A stretch of 64,000 nt of DNA from NCBI GenBank assembly GCA_000697665.1, contig KL197715.1, positions 1,064,923 through 1,128,922 of the forward strand, in the 5' to 3' direction. Every line of letters starts with the position of its first letter. Position 1 is the stretch's first letter. Made by a program: the position numbers and the translations under genes. Of the stretch, positions 44,680-56,298 are shown in pieces. The notes under the pieces are model-generated. The model had not been told where the DNA came from, did not search any database, and saw only the letters and a list, made by a program, of their open reading frames with translations. Origin of the DNA: Jaapia argillacea MUCL 33604. Taxonomy: Eukaryota; Basidiomycota; Agaricomycetes; Jaapiales; Jaapiaceae.

Positions 44680-46440
44680 TTATCCTGTAGTGGCACGACG
44701 GCCCCACTTATGGCCACCTCCATGCACTTCAAGATCCGCCTCGAGCAGAAGCTGCTCCCCAGTATACTCCCGGATATCCTGCGACGCTTTGTCCACATCC
44801 TCAAACCTCTCCGCATACTTCATGTTCGGTATCGCTCGACTCCCGATAAGAAGGTGCGCATTCTGCAAGTTTCGTGGAAATATTGTGGCCTCCCAATCCA
44901 GTGGTCTCGTCATTCGTTCGGCAACAGCGTAAATGTTCTCGGCAACCCTTTGCTCGTTCGGGTTTCCGCATTTTACCCTGAAGCAAGCCTCGATGCCGGC
45001 GAGCCTCAGCCAGTAGGCCACGCTCTCCCATAAGCAGCTGGCGTACCACCAGCAATTGAAGGTCGCAATATCGTAAATTGGTACCTTCTGGTTCAAATGG
45101 CGCTGGAGAAGCGCCAGATGAAGGAACGTGATGAAGCTCGTCTGGAAAGAGTGATAGGTGAGCAAGGAGATCGATCCTTAGGTTGAAAATCGTACGCTTA
45201 CACGACCAGTAACATGAAGAGACGCCATCACCCTATCCGTGGGTTTGATGATATCCGCCAAATCGTCTCGAATCTTGAGTTTGTCATGGCAATTCTTTCG
45301 CGCGTTCTCTTGCTGCTTCTGCCCCAATACCCTCAACCACGAGCTGGTATCCCTCTCCAGACGAACCCACACGCAAGATAAGGCAAAGTCGAATCGGAGG
45401 GCAATGTATTCGTGCCCAGGAATATTGGTCTCTTTGAACCAATACATCTCCATCAGGCGAGCGGTTCGGTTTTCGGGATCGGTTGACCAATCACGAAACT
45501 TTTGCCATTGCATAGGAAGAGACAGGTCGAAATGGATCTGATAGGATGGCCGTTTTCCACTCGGTGGCCTGGAAATGCAAATCTCATGATCAACATAACC
45601 GGCAGTGTTCAGAGCCGATGCATCGCTCACCAGACCACGAGGAAATTCCGTATCGCAGGAATGGATGGTTCACCAGATCTGCCAATATCACGTCAGATCA
45701 AGGTCTTGGAGCTCCACCAAATGGCTGCGTACTCGCTAACGAAAGCCTTCACCAATCCTTTCGCCTTGCTGGAATGGAATCGTTTCAACACTCAACAACC
45801 ATGAAAGGGTACCAAAATTTTACCTGTTCTGAGAAATGTTGTCCGTGACCACCCGCCGCACTTCTGCCGTCGACGCTTCGTATTCCCTCTCAAAGATGTG
45901 TCGCTCATCCACAAACTTCCCCTTCGTGGCAGTAACAAGAGCATGGTCTGCGAACTCCACACCTCGAGTGCGAAAGAACTCTATATTGCCGTCCCACCAA
46001 GATTCGTATCCAGAATCGTCATCCTCCATCCCCGTAATAACTGCCACGATTGGGATCCTCTTCTGACACAACTCTTCATACACCGCGCGGTACGTATTGA
46101 CCGTCGAGTCCTTCATCCTAGGGCCCCGGATCACTTGGATCAACAAGCTCAAGCTATGGTCCAGCGTTCGAACGAGGTTACGAATGTCGATTATCGCCTT
46201 TCCAGGAGCGACTCCCATCTCATTCCTCTGGTTTACGCCCATCGTGTCGTAGACGACGATCTGCGATTTGTTGGGAAGAGTGACGGTATAGGGCGATGCC
46301 CCCATAGTGCATTCGGCTGTACGACTCGAGACATGTGCAACAGTCGAGCCCGCAATCATGTTGACAATCGAGCTTTTGCCAGCTCCCGCATCGCCAAAGA
46401 CTACCGCTGCCAGTAATGGTTCACGAGAGGGAAGGGCCAT
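44680..46440 (-). CDS. AIG1-like GTPase fused to an NCWW-cysteine domain (copy 2)
   Basis: Five exons keep one open frame of 509 residues: 46440-45824, 45768-45733, 45678-45631, 45568-45202 and 45141-44680. The GTPase domain shows G1 GDAGAGKSS, G3 DTMGVNQR and VITGME in the G4 position. After a short linker (ESGEPSIPAIRNFLVV) comes the same second domain as in the gene at 34978: PGHEYIALRF, WVRLERDTSSWLRVL and FNCWWYASCLWESVAYWL, then RPLDWEATIFPRNL. The intron between the GHEYI and NCWW halves has the same position and phase in both copies. The two copies lie on opposite strands around the GH5 and OPA3-like genes. Two short exons (36 and 48 bases) carry the linker and are the least certain part. 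Without them the two domains would be separate genes. Confidence 0.75.
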
Positions 46441-47088
46441 GAGGGTCCTGCTTGGAATGGAAGGCTAAGGGACGTCCACAGCATTGCCGTATATGTGGAT
46501 CGCTAAGCTCTATCGGACAGGTTGATCGTAAAGAATTACCGGGCTCGGTTAGATCGTCTGGCAATGCATGAGTCATCGGAGTTGCTACGTTAGCCCAGGA
46601 ATAGGCGCTGGGTGCTAACGTATGGGCGCTTACCGCAGAAATCCTGTCCCCGAATGCTTGCTGCCCAAACCTACCATCGCCTTGGGACTTTTAATGCATC
46701 TGGAGGCATTTGGGCAAAACCTGTCTTTGGTAGCATTCCGGAACTTATTAGACTCTCCCGGCCCTTCGTCACAATTATAGGGGATTGTTGAGTCGGCTCG
46801 GAGTTGCCGTATCGAGAATAACTATCGACCTGCAGTTGTCAGTGCCGTACGGAACACGACGAGGTAGCAGGGCCTGATAGTCAACACGAGAGAGAGATAA
46901 ATCATCGATACGAGAAGAACATATGATCAACAGCCGAAGAACTCCGAGTCTGAGGTCGCTGAGCTCTAGAAGTCCAAGCAGCATAAAGTAGGGTACAGGG
47001 TGAAGAAATCAAGTAGCGTCGTATGTAGTCATGGCACATCGGGTCCCGTAAGGTGATGCAGGATTACAATCCAAGTAATAGACGAACA
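46441..47088. other. Intergenic, no gene seen
   Basis: This is the upstream region of the gene ending at 44680 and the 3' flank of the gene at 47089-48851. A 69-codon frame at 46775-46984 has no support. Confidence 0.4.
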
Positions 47089-48851
47089 TCAAGGATGGTG
47101 ACGACAGCGTGGATCGTCAGGCTGTGGGGTGATAAAATTCTGGGCGGTGCGGTATTGGGCATCAATGGCACTCCGTAATCCTGGTGGATACGCACTGCGG
47201 GGTCGAGGGATTGGCTCTGAATATTCGGGAACAAAAGGCTTAGGGGAGTTGCCCGTCGTCAATCTTCTCTGCAGAGGATGGCGCGTTAACTTGGGAATCT
47301 GGCCTTGAGTGGTCGCGGGGAAGAGATGCGAAGATCGCGATTCGAATGAGAGGTGGATTTTTTGGACTTAGCTGACGAATGGTGGTAGTTCGGACGGCTG
47401 ACCGACTCACCAACTAGAGCTACATCCGCGGAATTGGCTAGTGATTTCATCTCTGCATCTCTATCCTTGACGGGGATGCTCGGTGGTACATCGACCTGTT
47501 TGCTCTCTCCAGTACCAGATTCAGAGACTGGTTCGGGATGGACGGCTGAGGAAGTGGGGTCTGCGTTGTCGGGAGCATTATGTTCGCCATCAAGTTTAGC
47601 ATTGTCGTATGGGTTCGGGAAGTGAGGGACGTCGCCTTCGTATACAAGTGGTTGGTCGACTGAAGCTGAAGCGCCGAGGGTGACCATGGTAGCCTGCGCA
47701 GTGGGTGAAGACGGGGAGGACTTGGATTCCGCAGGTCTACCATTTGCAGGCATAACGCTCAGTGACGAGAGGGGGCCAGGCAACCTGCTATCTGTCCGGG
47801 GTGCTGGAGATATTACTCGTGTGGGTGGGCGAGTAAATGCGGGTTCAGAGGCAGGTGCCCTGGCAGTGGCGGGACGCATGGGATCGTGGAATTCTAGACG
47901 GTTACGCTGTGGAGGGGGCGACCTAGGCACGCCGTAGGACGAGGTAGAGGTAGAGGGTGAAGGCTGAGACGTCCCAAACAGTCCCTTTAGAACCCTCACG
48001 AATGGATTTGCCTTTTTCTGTCGTGGGTTTGCAACCGAAACCATCGTCTCCTTCTCCATCTCAGCGACAACGTGTATAGTCTCTCGCGGATCCAAGTCTG
48101 GTGATTTAAGGAGCGCATTTCTGAGCGAGACGCCAACGGACGAAGGGTTGATAAGCGGAACCATTGGAAGGAGACCGTTGTAGAGAGTTTTGAAGATGGC
48201 CACGAACCAACTCGTCGACTCCATCTTCCAGGGAGACTGGAGCGAATACTCCAGGATGAGGTGGAAGACCTTTGGCTTCGACTCATCATACTCCCGTTCG
48301 AACATAAAGTGTCCTTGTTCGTCGCATTTTCCGGGGGTGGCCGTGATGCAGGCATGACCCGAAAACTCCATTCTGTAATTCGTGAATGCATAGTGGTTAC
48401 GATCCCACCAAGCATCCATGGGGTCCTCGTTTTCCAGTCCCGTGACAACGAGCACGATGGGGACATTCCTCTGGCAAAATGCCTCGTAGAACATCCGATA
48501 GTTATCAGACGTCGACTCGGTAATTCGAGGACCACGAATAACGTAGATGAGGAGGTTGACTCCACCGTCCATCTTACGCACGAGCTTGTACAAGTTCGCG
48601 ATCGCAACATTGGATGCGACAGCTCCTCCTTTTCCTTCGTTAAGACCAATGGTGTCGAAAACGTTCAAGACCATGTACTCCGATGCGATCGTATACTTGT
48701 GAGACTGGAATGTACATCCAGCTGCCGTACTGGAGGTGTCGGCGACGTGGTCCCCCGCCAGCAAGTTGATGACGGAGCTCTTGCCGCATCCTGATTCACC
48801 AAAAATGATGATGTTCCGGACGGGTAGCTGTTCAGGAACACTGAACGACAT
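47089..48851 (-). CDS. AIG1-like GTPase with long proline/serine-rich tail (pair 1)
   Basis: A large exon (48851-47411) and a final exon (47216-47089) encode 522 residues. The start is taken at MSFSVPEQLPVRNIIIFGES rather than 36 bases upstream, because the G1 motif follows at once, as in the family. The domain has G1 GESGCGKSS, GCTF, G3 DTIGLNEG, VVTGLENED in place of the NKxD motif, then HACITATPGK. Two helices follow (KMESTSWFVAIFKTLYNGL). Beyond residue about 290 the protein is low-complexity Ser/Pro/Thr, ending in VKDRDAEMKSLANSADVALV and a last exon with VEPIPRPRSAYPPGL. Fungal members of this AIG1-like family are of unknown function, and the animal and plant relatives (GIMAP, IAN) act in immunity. 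It is divergent from the gene at 49836. Confidence 0.85.
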
Positions 48852-49835
48852 CTGTGAGATGGTATGTATACTCAAAACGATGTACATACCCTTCAGGATT
48901 CCATTGCTCCGTATGTGACACGGAACCAGTGTCGCCTCTTTCCGAAGTCTGGGGATGTTGCTTTAGGTAGAGTATCAGAACTGGAGAATTGTGACCGACC
49001 GACATTAACAGCCAGGGTGCGATGTCAGTCTCAACGCCTGTCTGCGACGCCACGATGGAAACTGTGGAGTGTCCAAGGCTAGCTAGAAATCAGGAATTGG
49101 CAGAATGGACTGGCTGGAGGTGACGCTGGAGAAGAGGGTAGATCGTACACAGCACCCCGAAAAGCCGGAAGCGGTGTAATGGATGGTATCACGAGGCCCT
49201 GATATCGATTTCGCATGCTGTTCACGAGCGGTTTGGGCGCTTCAGCTAGTTGAACGTTCCTAAGATTTGGGTCTCTGGTAAAAGGGGGTAAGGTACCTTG
49301 GCCGGAGTTCAGCCGAGAAATGTCCACTTTTGGAAGGCTGTCGCCAGCGAACCCAAGTTATCTTTAAGTTATCTAACTTACAGTAAATTATCTCAAGACT
49401 TATCTGCTTCAGTCGCTCATCCTGTCCTCCGCTGCAACACCGCTAGCCAGCCTCATTGGCATCACTGTGGGTTCATGTACACACACCGGTCACGGAAAGT
49501 CGACCTCATCCGCATGCCGTACTAGACTTATCGATGGGCGTCTACGACTGCGACATTGTTCTGATTGTGAACCTACTTAGGGAAGGTTTAATTATATCGG
49601 AGTTCGCCCTTCCCCGTTGTGCGTTAGCATCTTGATGCCTCACTGCCTGATGCAAGGGAAGCCGATCAGGGTGTCCGACGAAAGCGGTACGTATTTGTCA
49701 TTACACGGCATACCGCCACGACCTTGCTTATCGCCGAATCCGCGCGCCCGTTCACAGCTCCTCCCTCACAGTAGTCGCAGAGAGTCAGTTCCCCCTTCTG
49801 ACCGCACCCCTACAATCACCAAGTGCCAGACCAGG
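48852..49835. promoter_or_regulatory. Divergent promoter region of GTPase pair 1
   Basis: The two GTPase genes start 985 bases apart on opposite strands, so this stretch must hold both promoters. I see no TATA box or repeated operator worth naming. Short frames here have no support. Confidence 0.5.
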
Positions 49836-51195
49836 ATGGAGAGGGAACCTACATCACCGATTGGTCCCCCTCCGTACACGTCGTTTGAGGACTTGTACCC
49901 GCCCTCTGTGAGTACCGGCGAGGCGCCCTAGAACTTAACATTGACCTCAGTTCAGCATCCTAGACAAATTCACCCATCTCCACCGAGAGTTCACCCCCAG
50001 GCGTACCCGTATTCTGCGGCTGTTTCTCAACCCTCACAATTCTCATATGTTCCACAATCGCATCGAAGAGCTTCCACCCCTCCACCCCCTGCACTTTTAC
50101 GATTGCCCCGAAGACGTTCCACTCCTCCACCCCCTCCACCTCCACATTCGCCTTCTTACTCTTACTCAAGTGAGAGTACTCTAGTTGCAGATCCATATTC
50201 ATCCACTATGTATGTAAATTCCCTCATTATCCTCATTTTTTTCGATTGACATGCCTTACAGCACCGAGCCTGTGATACCATGCGCGAATATCATCGTCTT
50301 TGGTGAATCAGGAGCAGGAAAGAGTTCCGTCATCAATATGGTGGCCGGTAGAGACGTTGCGAGCACTTCCAGTAACGCAACTGGTTGCACGTTCAGAACC
50401 GAGAAGTACAGCATCTCCACTCCACACCTCACTTTAAACCTATTCGACACCGCCGGTCTAAACGAAGGTTCTGAAGGAACCGTCCAATCCGCTGACGCAA
50501 TCAAGAACTTGTACAAGCTCGTCCGTAGCATGGAGGATGGAGTGAACCTCCTCGTTTACGTCGTCAAGGGCCCGAGGATCAAGGAGTCGACATCAAACAA
50601 TTATCGCATGTTCTACGAGGCCTTCTGCCAAAAGAAAGTCCCCATCGTCCTCGTTATCACAGGCCTCGAAAACGAGTCGAACCCCGACGAGTGGTGGCGT
50701 AAGAACTACGTTACCTTTCGCAAATACAAGATGGAGTTTGCAGGTCAAGCATGTATTACAGCTACGCGAGGCAAGCTCAACGAATACGGCCGACATATGT
50801 TCCAGAGGGAATACGACGAATCGAAACCAAAGGTCAAGGATCTTATCACCCAGCGATGTGCGGCTGAACCGTTCAAGATGGAGAAGATAGGATGGTTCTT
50901 GGCGGTTCTCAAAACCACCTTTAATGGCGTTACACTGGTGATACCTGGTGTCAAGCCAGCCGTCCTCGCTAAAGCGCTTTACCTCGCACTATGTCAGGCA
51001 GGAGGGCTACCGCCAGATAAGGCGAAGAAATTAGCGAATGAAATTGAGAGGCAGCTTGTTTTCACCCCTGAAGCGCTTCAGGCGGTCCAGAACGACTTCG
51101 ATAAAGCATTTTTGGTGGATGGGATTGGTGAAGAATCGCCGGAGAGGAGACGTGGACTATTTGGCCTACGCTGGCCAATAGTGGGTGGATCGTAG
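49836..51195 (+). CDS. AIG1-like GTPase with proline-rich N-terminus (pair 1)
   Basis: Three exons (49836-49911, 49951-50209 and 50262-51195) encode 422 residues. The first two exons give a proline-rich N-terminus starting with GPPPYTSFEDLYPPS, a motif repeated in the gene at 54249. The third exon is a G domain with G1 GESGAGKSS, GCTF, G3 DTAGLNEG, VVKGPRIKESTSNNYRMFYE, VITGLENES in the G4 position and TRGKLNEYGR. A C-terminal helical part follows (FKMEKIGWFLAVLKTTFNGV, KPAVLAKALYLALCQAGGLP). No membrane segment is convincing, though the stretch after NGV is fairly hydrophobic. The family is common in agaricomycetes and its role is unknown. Pro-rich PPP..FE.LYPP motifs often bind SH3 or WW domains; that is only a suggestion. 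Confidence 0.85.
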
Positions 51196-51586
51196 CAGCG
51201 CTCGCCTCTCGGTTTGGCCTTGAGTATTACCTATCCTGACCTGATTTCCATGTAGCGTCCCTCGCTCCTCACCTTTCCATGTTGTTTATCCCGTCCCGCC
51301 AGGCGGCGTCTTTTCGGACATGTATTCACCATTGCCCCAAGACTGGGATTACGGCTATGGTTGTATCGATTCTTCCCGTGCTTGTACCCTCACCCCCGTC
51401 CCATTCTTGTGATTCTACGCAATGATACTAGGTACACATATAGAGTTCTATACTTTGTTGGCGATGTGCGTCATGGAGTAGCTGAAAGAGAAAAGTCCCA
51501 TAGTAATACAACATCAAGTGGAGAGGGAATAATTTATGAAGTCGCATTGCAGTAGCAGGAGCCTCGAACGACAGGGTGTGGAAGCG
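51196..51586. other. Junction between the two GTPase pairs
   Basis: This holds the 3' flanks of two convergent genes. No gene is seen. The duplication boundary between the two divergent pairs should lie in or near this stretch. Confidence 0.4.
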
Positions 51587-53358
51587 CTAGACCGTATATG
51601 GGTAACGATTGGCCCGAGAATTACTACCCCGCGAGTCCGAAGGATATGGAATGAAAACACCACGAGCATGGTACTCGATGCGGTCAGTGGGGACAGCATA
51701 GGTAACATTCTGACCAGTTCGCCGTGCGCCGGGAATGAGAACAGTCGGAACCCGGGAACGTGATGGCCCTGGTGAAGTAGGACGCGACGAGCTGCCAACT
51801 ATGGGATGGCGAGGAGGAGGGGGTGGTTGTGTAGGACGATGTGGACTCAAAAGTTTATTTGAGCGACGATCCGCCTTGGGCGGAAGCCCCTCGGATTTGC
51901 TTTGAGATGACCTTCGTGTCGGCGTCGCTGGGTGCTTTGACCCTTGTGCAGCGTAGTGGACCACTCGGCTTCGCTCGAGTTCCATGTTACGTGGAGGGGG
52001 AATAGTTGCAGCAGCGTCAGGGGAGATGACTTGCCAAAGAGCGTAATTCTTGCGATCCTCCTCCGACAGCCCCGAAGGATCAGTGAGCGCGAGAAAGGAC
52101 TCGCGATCTATATATTCGTCCCGGAAGGGCCGTGTGGGAGGGGGGGACGAACTTCCACCGGACGATGTCAAGGGGAAGGGAGATGAAGCTCGATTCGCCA
52201 GGTTTCTCTCAGGGCGAGGCGATGCGGGTGGACTTGTGAGGGATAGATCCATCGAGGATCCGATGGTATTGGAGCGAGCGCGCGAGTGAGGAGGATCACT
52301 TTGTGGAGGGTGATGGGGATGTCCGGATGCGAATATACCTTTGAGCGCGCGCGCGAAAGGGTTGCCCTTCTTTGATCGTGATCGCGATATCGTCGAAGTC
52401 GTCTCCCTCTCCCTCTCCCTCTCGCCCTCTCCAACATCAGTCCCGGTGTTTTCTTCGTCCAGATCCTGCGATTTCAGGATGGCTGATATTGAAGTCGATG
52501 AATTGATGAAAGGGACCAAGGGCTTCAGACCGCTGGAAAGTGTCTTGATGATGGATGCGAACCATCTCGTAGACTCCATCTTCCACGGAGAGTCGAGTAG
52601 AGAGTGAAGGATAAGATCGAACACTTTCGGCTTAGACTCAAAGTACTCCCGGTCGAACATGTAGTAGCCATCCTCGTCGCGTTTACCACGGAAGGTCGTT
52701 ACGCATGCTTGGCCGGAAAACTCCATCCCGTACTTTTTGAACGCTTGGCAGTTACGATCCCACCAAGCATCCATGGGATCCTCGTTCTCTAATCCCGTGA
52801 CGATCAGCACGATAGGAACCTTCCTCTGACAAAATCCCTCGAAGAACATCCGATAATTATCTGCTGTTGATTCGGTGATCCGAGGACCACGAATCACATA
52901 GACAAGCAGGTTGACACCATCCTGCATTTTGCGGACGAGTTTGTACAAGTTTGAGATGGCCGTATTGGATGAGACCGTCCCTCCTCTGCCTTCGTTAAGG
53001 CCAACCGTATCGAATATGTTTAAGGTGTCGCTTCCGAGGGCGATCGTATACTTTTGGGATTGGAAGGTGCAGCCTGCTGCAGTGCTCGAGGTGTCGGCAA
53101 TGTCGGATTGGGCCAACATATTGATGATGGAGCTCTTGCCACATCCCGACTCGCCAAACAGTATGATGTTGCGAGGAGGAACTTCAGGCCCATTGCTGCG
53201 AACGATGATGAGAGGATGGAAAGGTATCCCGGACGCCTGCTTACTCTACGTAGCTACCACTAGTTCGCTCGCTTTGACTGACCAGTGTCGCCGACTAGAA
53301 ATACTCTGTTTTCAGCGACGAAAGCAATATAGATCTTGAGAGATTCACGAACCGACAT
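51587..53358 (-). CDS. AIG1-like GTPase with long tail (pair 2)
   Basis: Three exons (53358-53353, 53294-53245 and 53195-51587) give 554 residues. The first is only ATG TCG, after which SATLVSQSERTSGSYVDNGP leads to the G domain. Motifs are G1 GESGCGKSS, GCTF, G3 DTVGLNEGRGG, VIRGPRITESTADNYRMFFE, VTGLENEDPMDAWWDRN and TTFRGKRDEDG. The tail of about 280 residues is rich in Ser, Pro and Arg (ISRSRSKKGNPFARALKGIF). Relative to its relatives at 21756 and 47089 it loses the terminal MKSLA...VLAG modules. After GVFIP at about 51650 the sequence is unrelated, so the 3' end seems to have been replaced. The tiny first exon is supported by the same arrangement at 23384-23379. It is divergent from the gene at 54249. 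Confidence 0.85.
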
Positions 53359-54248
53359 GGAATGAGTAACTTAGGAAGGGGGGACGCTGAGGTCCTTAGT
53401 GCAAGTATGGCTGAGACTGAGGATTGGATTGAAAACTCGCTAGTAGGAAAGGGGATGGACGTGCTGAGGAAACAGCAGTGGTTGTCGGAGCACATGAGGC
53501 CAGGATCGGGACGACGGATCCTGAAGACGCAGTTATCCAATGCGCATCCAGCAACGAGGCGCCTAGCGCCCGCAGCGATCACATTGCATGAACGTTCCGT
53601 CGAATTGGTACCAGCGGTTATCATTTCGTTACCATCCTTGAGGAAAATTACCATCTTGGGATAGCCAGCAAACGTTGTCATCAATCAATTATAGATTGCG
53701 TTTTCCCCATATCCCAGAATAACTACTATTTTACTATTTTAATTAATGTCCACGAAACTCCCACACCCTTCGTACCAATCCCCGAGGCCAAAGAACCTCG
53801 AAAACATCAGTACCATGCACCAAACACGCTCCATCTTACTTCCCTGGGATAGTCCCTCATCTTTACCCTCATGCCGGCTACGGCGTCTGTTCGTCTCAAG
53901 AAAGGCAATCCCATTTAGATAATCCTCCCATGTTACGAAGGTTTGATTTTTGGCTGGCGAATACAGAATCTCGATATGCCTAGCACCCTTAGTCCACACC
54001 GCCCAAGAAGCCGTGTCACATAGCCAATCCGATTCGGGCTGTCGACCCTGCCTCAGCCTCCTTTCAGCCTCATGATTTCTGTATGACCTCTTGCCCCTCT
54101 ACCATACAACTGCCGTATCTCCTTGAGCGGTGTTGATCGCAACCTTCCCAATCAGCCCTCTGTCCGACGCAATCATCGGAGCCTCCGCTTCGTGCGCTTG
54201 TGTCTGTTCTCGTTGGACAAAGAATAGCCCTTGATACAATCAACCTCG
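53359..54248. promoter_or_regulatory. Divergent promoter region of GTPase pair 2, with an orphan coding fragment
   Basis: The two start codons are 891 bases apart. Bases 53359-53590 resemble 23385-23600, the 5' flank of the G-domain-less paralog. At about 53780-54030 the minus strand contains FVTWEDYLNGIAFLET followed in another frame by VAGMRVKMRDYP, a broken relative of the fragment at 31818-32099. Confidence 0.5.
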
Positions 54249-55579
54249 ATGTCGTCGTACTCTCCCCCGCCATCCTTTGAGGAGTTGTATCCGCCAGCGC
54301 CTTCAGTGCGTATTCGTGTTTTTTACTCCGAGACATGCGAATCAACGCATTATACAGCGCCAGAGGTACGGCTCGCACCAACAGTCCAGGAGCAGGCATG
54401 GCGGCCCGCACCACGAATCTATATCCTCCCGTGGTCCAAATATCACCCGACTTCAAGCACTTCCACCTGCTCCTCCTCCGTTTTCGAGCCAGACAACTCT
54501 CGTCCCGACTCCTTACACCCCTGCCAGGTCCGAACTCCAATACTACCTGCACCACTCTATACTGACGATTCTCTAGCTACGCAGGCTCTGATAGTATCTT
54601 TCCCTCCATCCCCACTGCCAATGTCATAGTATTCGGCGAATCTGGAGCAGGGAAGAGCTCCGTCATTAATATGGTGGCAGGTCGAGACGTTGCCAACACC
54701 TCCAGCGGTGCCACTGGCTGTACATTCAGATCTGAGCAGCACGTGGTATCCACACCCCATGTAACCATGAATATCTTCGACACCGTCGGACTGAACGAGG
54801 GGTCGGAAGGGACAGTTCAGTCTGCCGACGCGATCAAGAACTTGTACAAGCTCGTCCGTAGCATGGAGGACGGAGTGAACCTCCTCGTTTACGTCGTCAA
54901 GGGCCCGAGAATCAAGGAGTCGACATCGAACAACTATCGCATGTTCTACGAGGCCTTCTGCCAAAAGAAGGTCCCCATCGTCCTCGTCATCACAGGTCTC
55001 GAAAACGAATCAGACCCCGACGACTGGTGGCGCAAGAACTTCGTCACTTTTCGCAAATATAGAATGGAGTTTTCGGGCCAGGCTTGCGTTACCGCTACTC
55101 GAGGCAAGCAAAATAGCCAGGGCCGCTGCGTGTTTCAGAAGGAGTACGACGACTCAGTACCCAAGGTCGTCGATCTCATCACACAGCGATGTTCGGGTGA
55201 ACCATTCAAGATGGAGAGAATTGGATGGTTCCTGGCCGTGCTCAAGACTACTTTCAACGGCGTTACCATCATCATTCCGGGGGTCAAACCTGCCGTTTTA
55301 GCGAGAGCACTCTACCTCGCTCTATGTCAAGCTGGTGGGATGCCGCCGGAGAAGGCGAAGAAGCTTGCTAATGAGGTCGAGAGAGAGCTCTTACTCAAAG
55401 ACTTCAATGGAGATACGCCGGTTGAGGCAGGGTCAGATGGCGACACGTTAAGAATCGTCAACGAGTTTGACAAGGCGTTTTTGTCCGATGGGTATAGCAT
55501 GGACGAAGTGGTGGTAGATAAGAGACACAGTTTCCTTGGCATCCGATGGGGGAGGAGGAAGGACGCTGGAATGGCCTGA
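54249..55579 (+). CDS. AIG1-like GTPase with proline-rich N-terminus (pair 2)
   Basis: Three exons (54249-54305, 54358-54527 and 54577-55579) encode 409 residues. Exon 1 gives MSSYSPPPSFEELYPPAPS, matching the start of the gene at 49836, and exon 2 continues with a Pro/Ser/Arg-rich stretch. Exon 3 is the G domain: G1 GESGAGKSS, GCTF, G3 DTVGLNEGSEG, VVKGPRIKESTSNNYRMFYE, VITGLENESDPDDWW and TRGKQNSQGR. It ends with the same helical segment as its paralog (KMERIGWFLAVLKTTFNGV). Long stretches around the G3 to G4 region are nearly identical to the gene at 49836, which points to a recent duplication or gene conversion. All GTP-binding motifs except the classical NKxD are present. The gene looks intact, and its role is unknown. 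Confidence 0.85.
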
Positions 55580-56298
55580 AGGGTATGTCGTCCAATCCCT
55601 CCCCTCGTCCTTCTGTCAGTCTCATCCTTTTCGAACTTGTGTTCCAGGCTTCTGCCTTGTCTTTCGTTATGGGATGACTCTGGCGAATCTAGTCTCCTGC
55701 GACTTGCACTTTGCATGCACTGCTTGGATTTATCGCGACCGGACACTGCTCAGCTGAACGCCTTTTCTGGAGTGAGGCTGACCGCGATCAGACTTCTATG
55801 ATACGTACGATCATTTTCTCTTTCTGGCTGGCGTTGCGGGCTTCCGACCTGGAAGTATCTACAGTTCGTATGTCGCATCGCGGTTGTGATTTACAAGGCG
55901 GAGAAAAACTTTGTCGATTGGTCGCCGAATGAACGTGTTCTTGAAAGCCAGTGTTCCATAAGTTTGTTGTAGGTGTCCATACGGGAGTTTGACCAAGCCG
56001 AACCTCGTTCAAGTCGAAGGTAAGGTAAAAATACCCTGGAATGATGTACTTATGTGGGAGTTACACGGCAAAACATTTTGGGCTCAGTCGAAGGAGGGAG
56101 CCTAGGAGACAAAGCACAGTTGTACAGCTCGAGGCCTTGAGGTCTCTTAGACATCTCATCACGATTCCTGGAGAGTTTCAAGTCCAAAGCACCGGATGGC
56201 GCTCTCGTCTGCCATTGTCTCAATTGATCCTTCTCAATCAATTGTAGTTCTCCTTCGCTGGTCGATTCATTTCACATTCGCTGACAATGGCAGTATAG
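55580..56298. other. Intergenic, no gene seen
   Basis: Short frames on both strands show no recognisable motifs. This is the 3' flank of the GTPase cluster. Confidence 0.4.

Noticed and set aside
47996-48649. Minus-strand frame of 217 codons
   Set aside because: It is a shifted frame within the GTPase gene at 47089-48851, whose motifs lie in the other frame.
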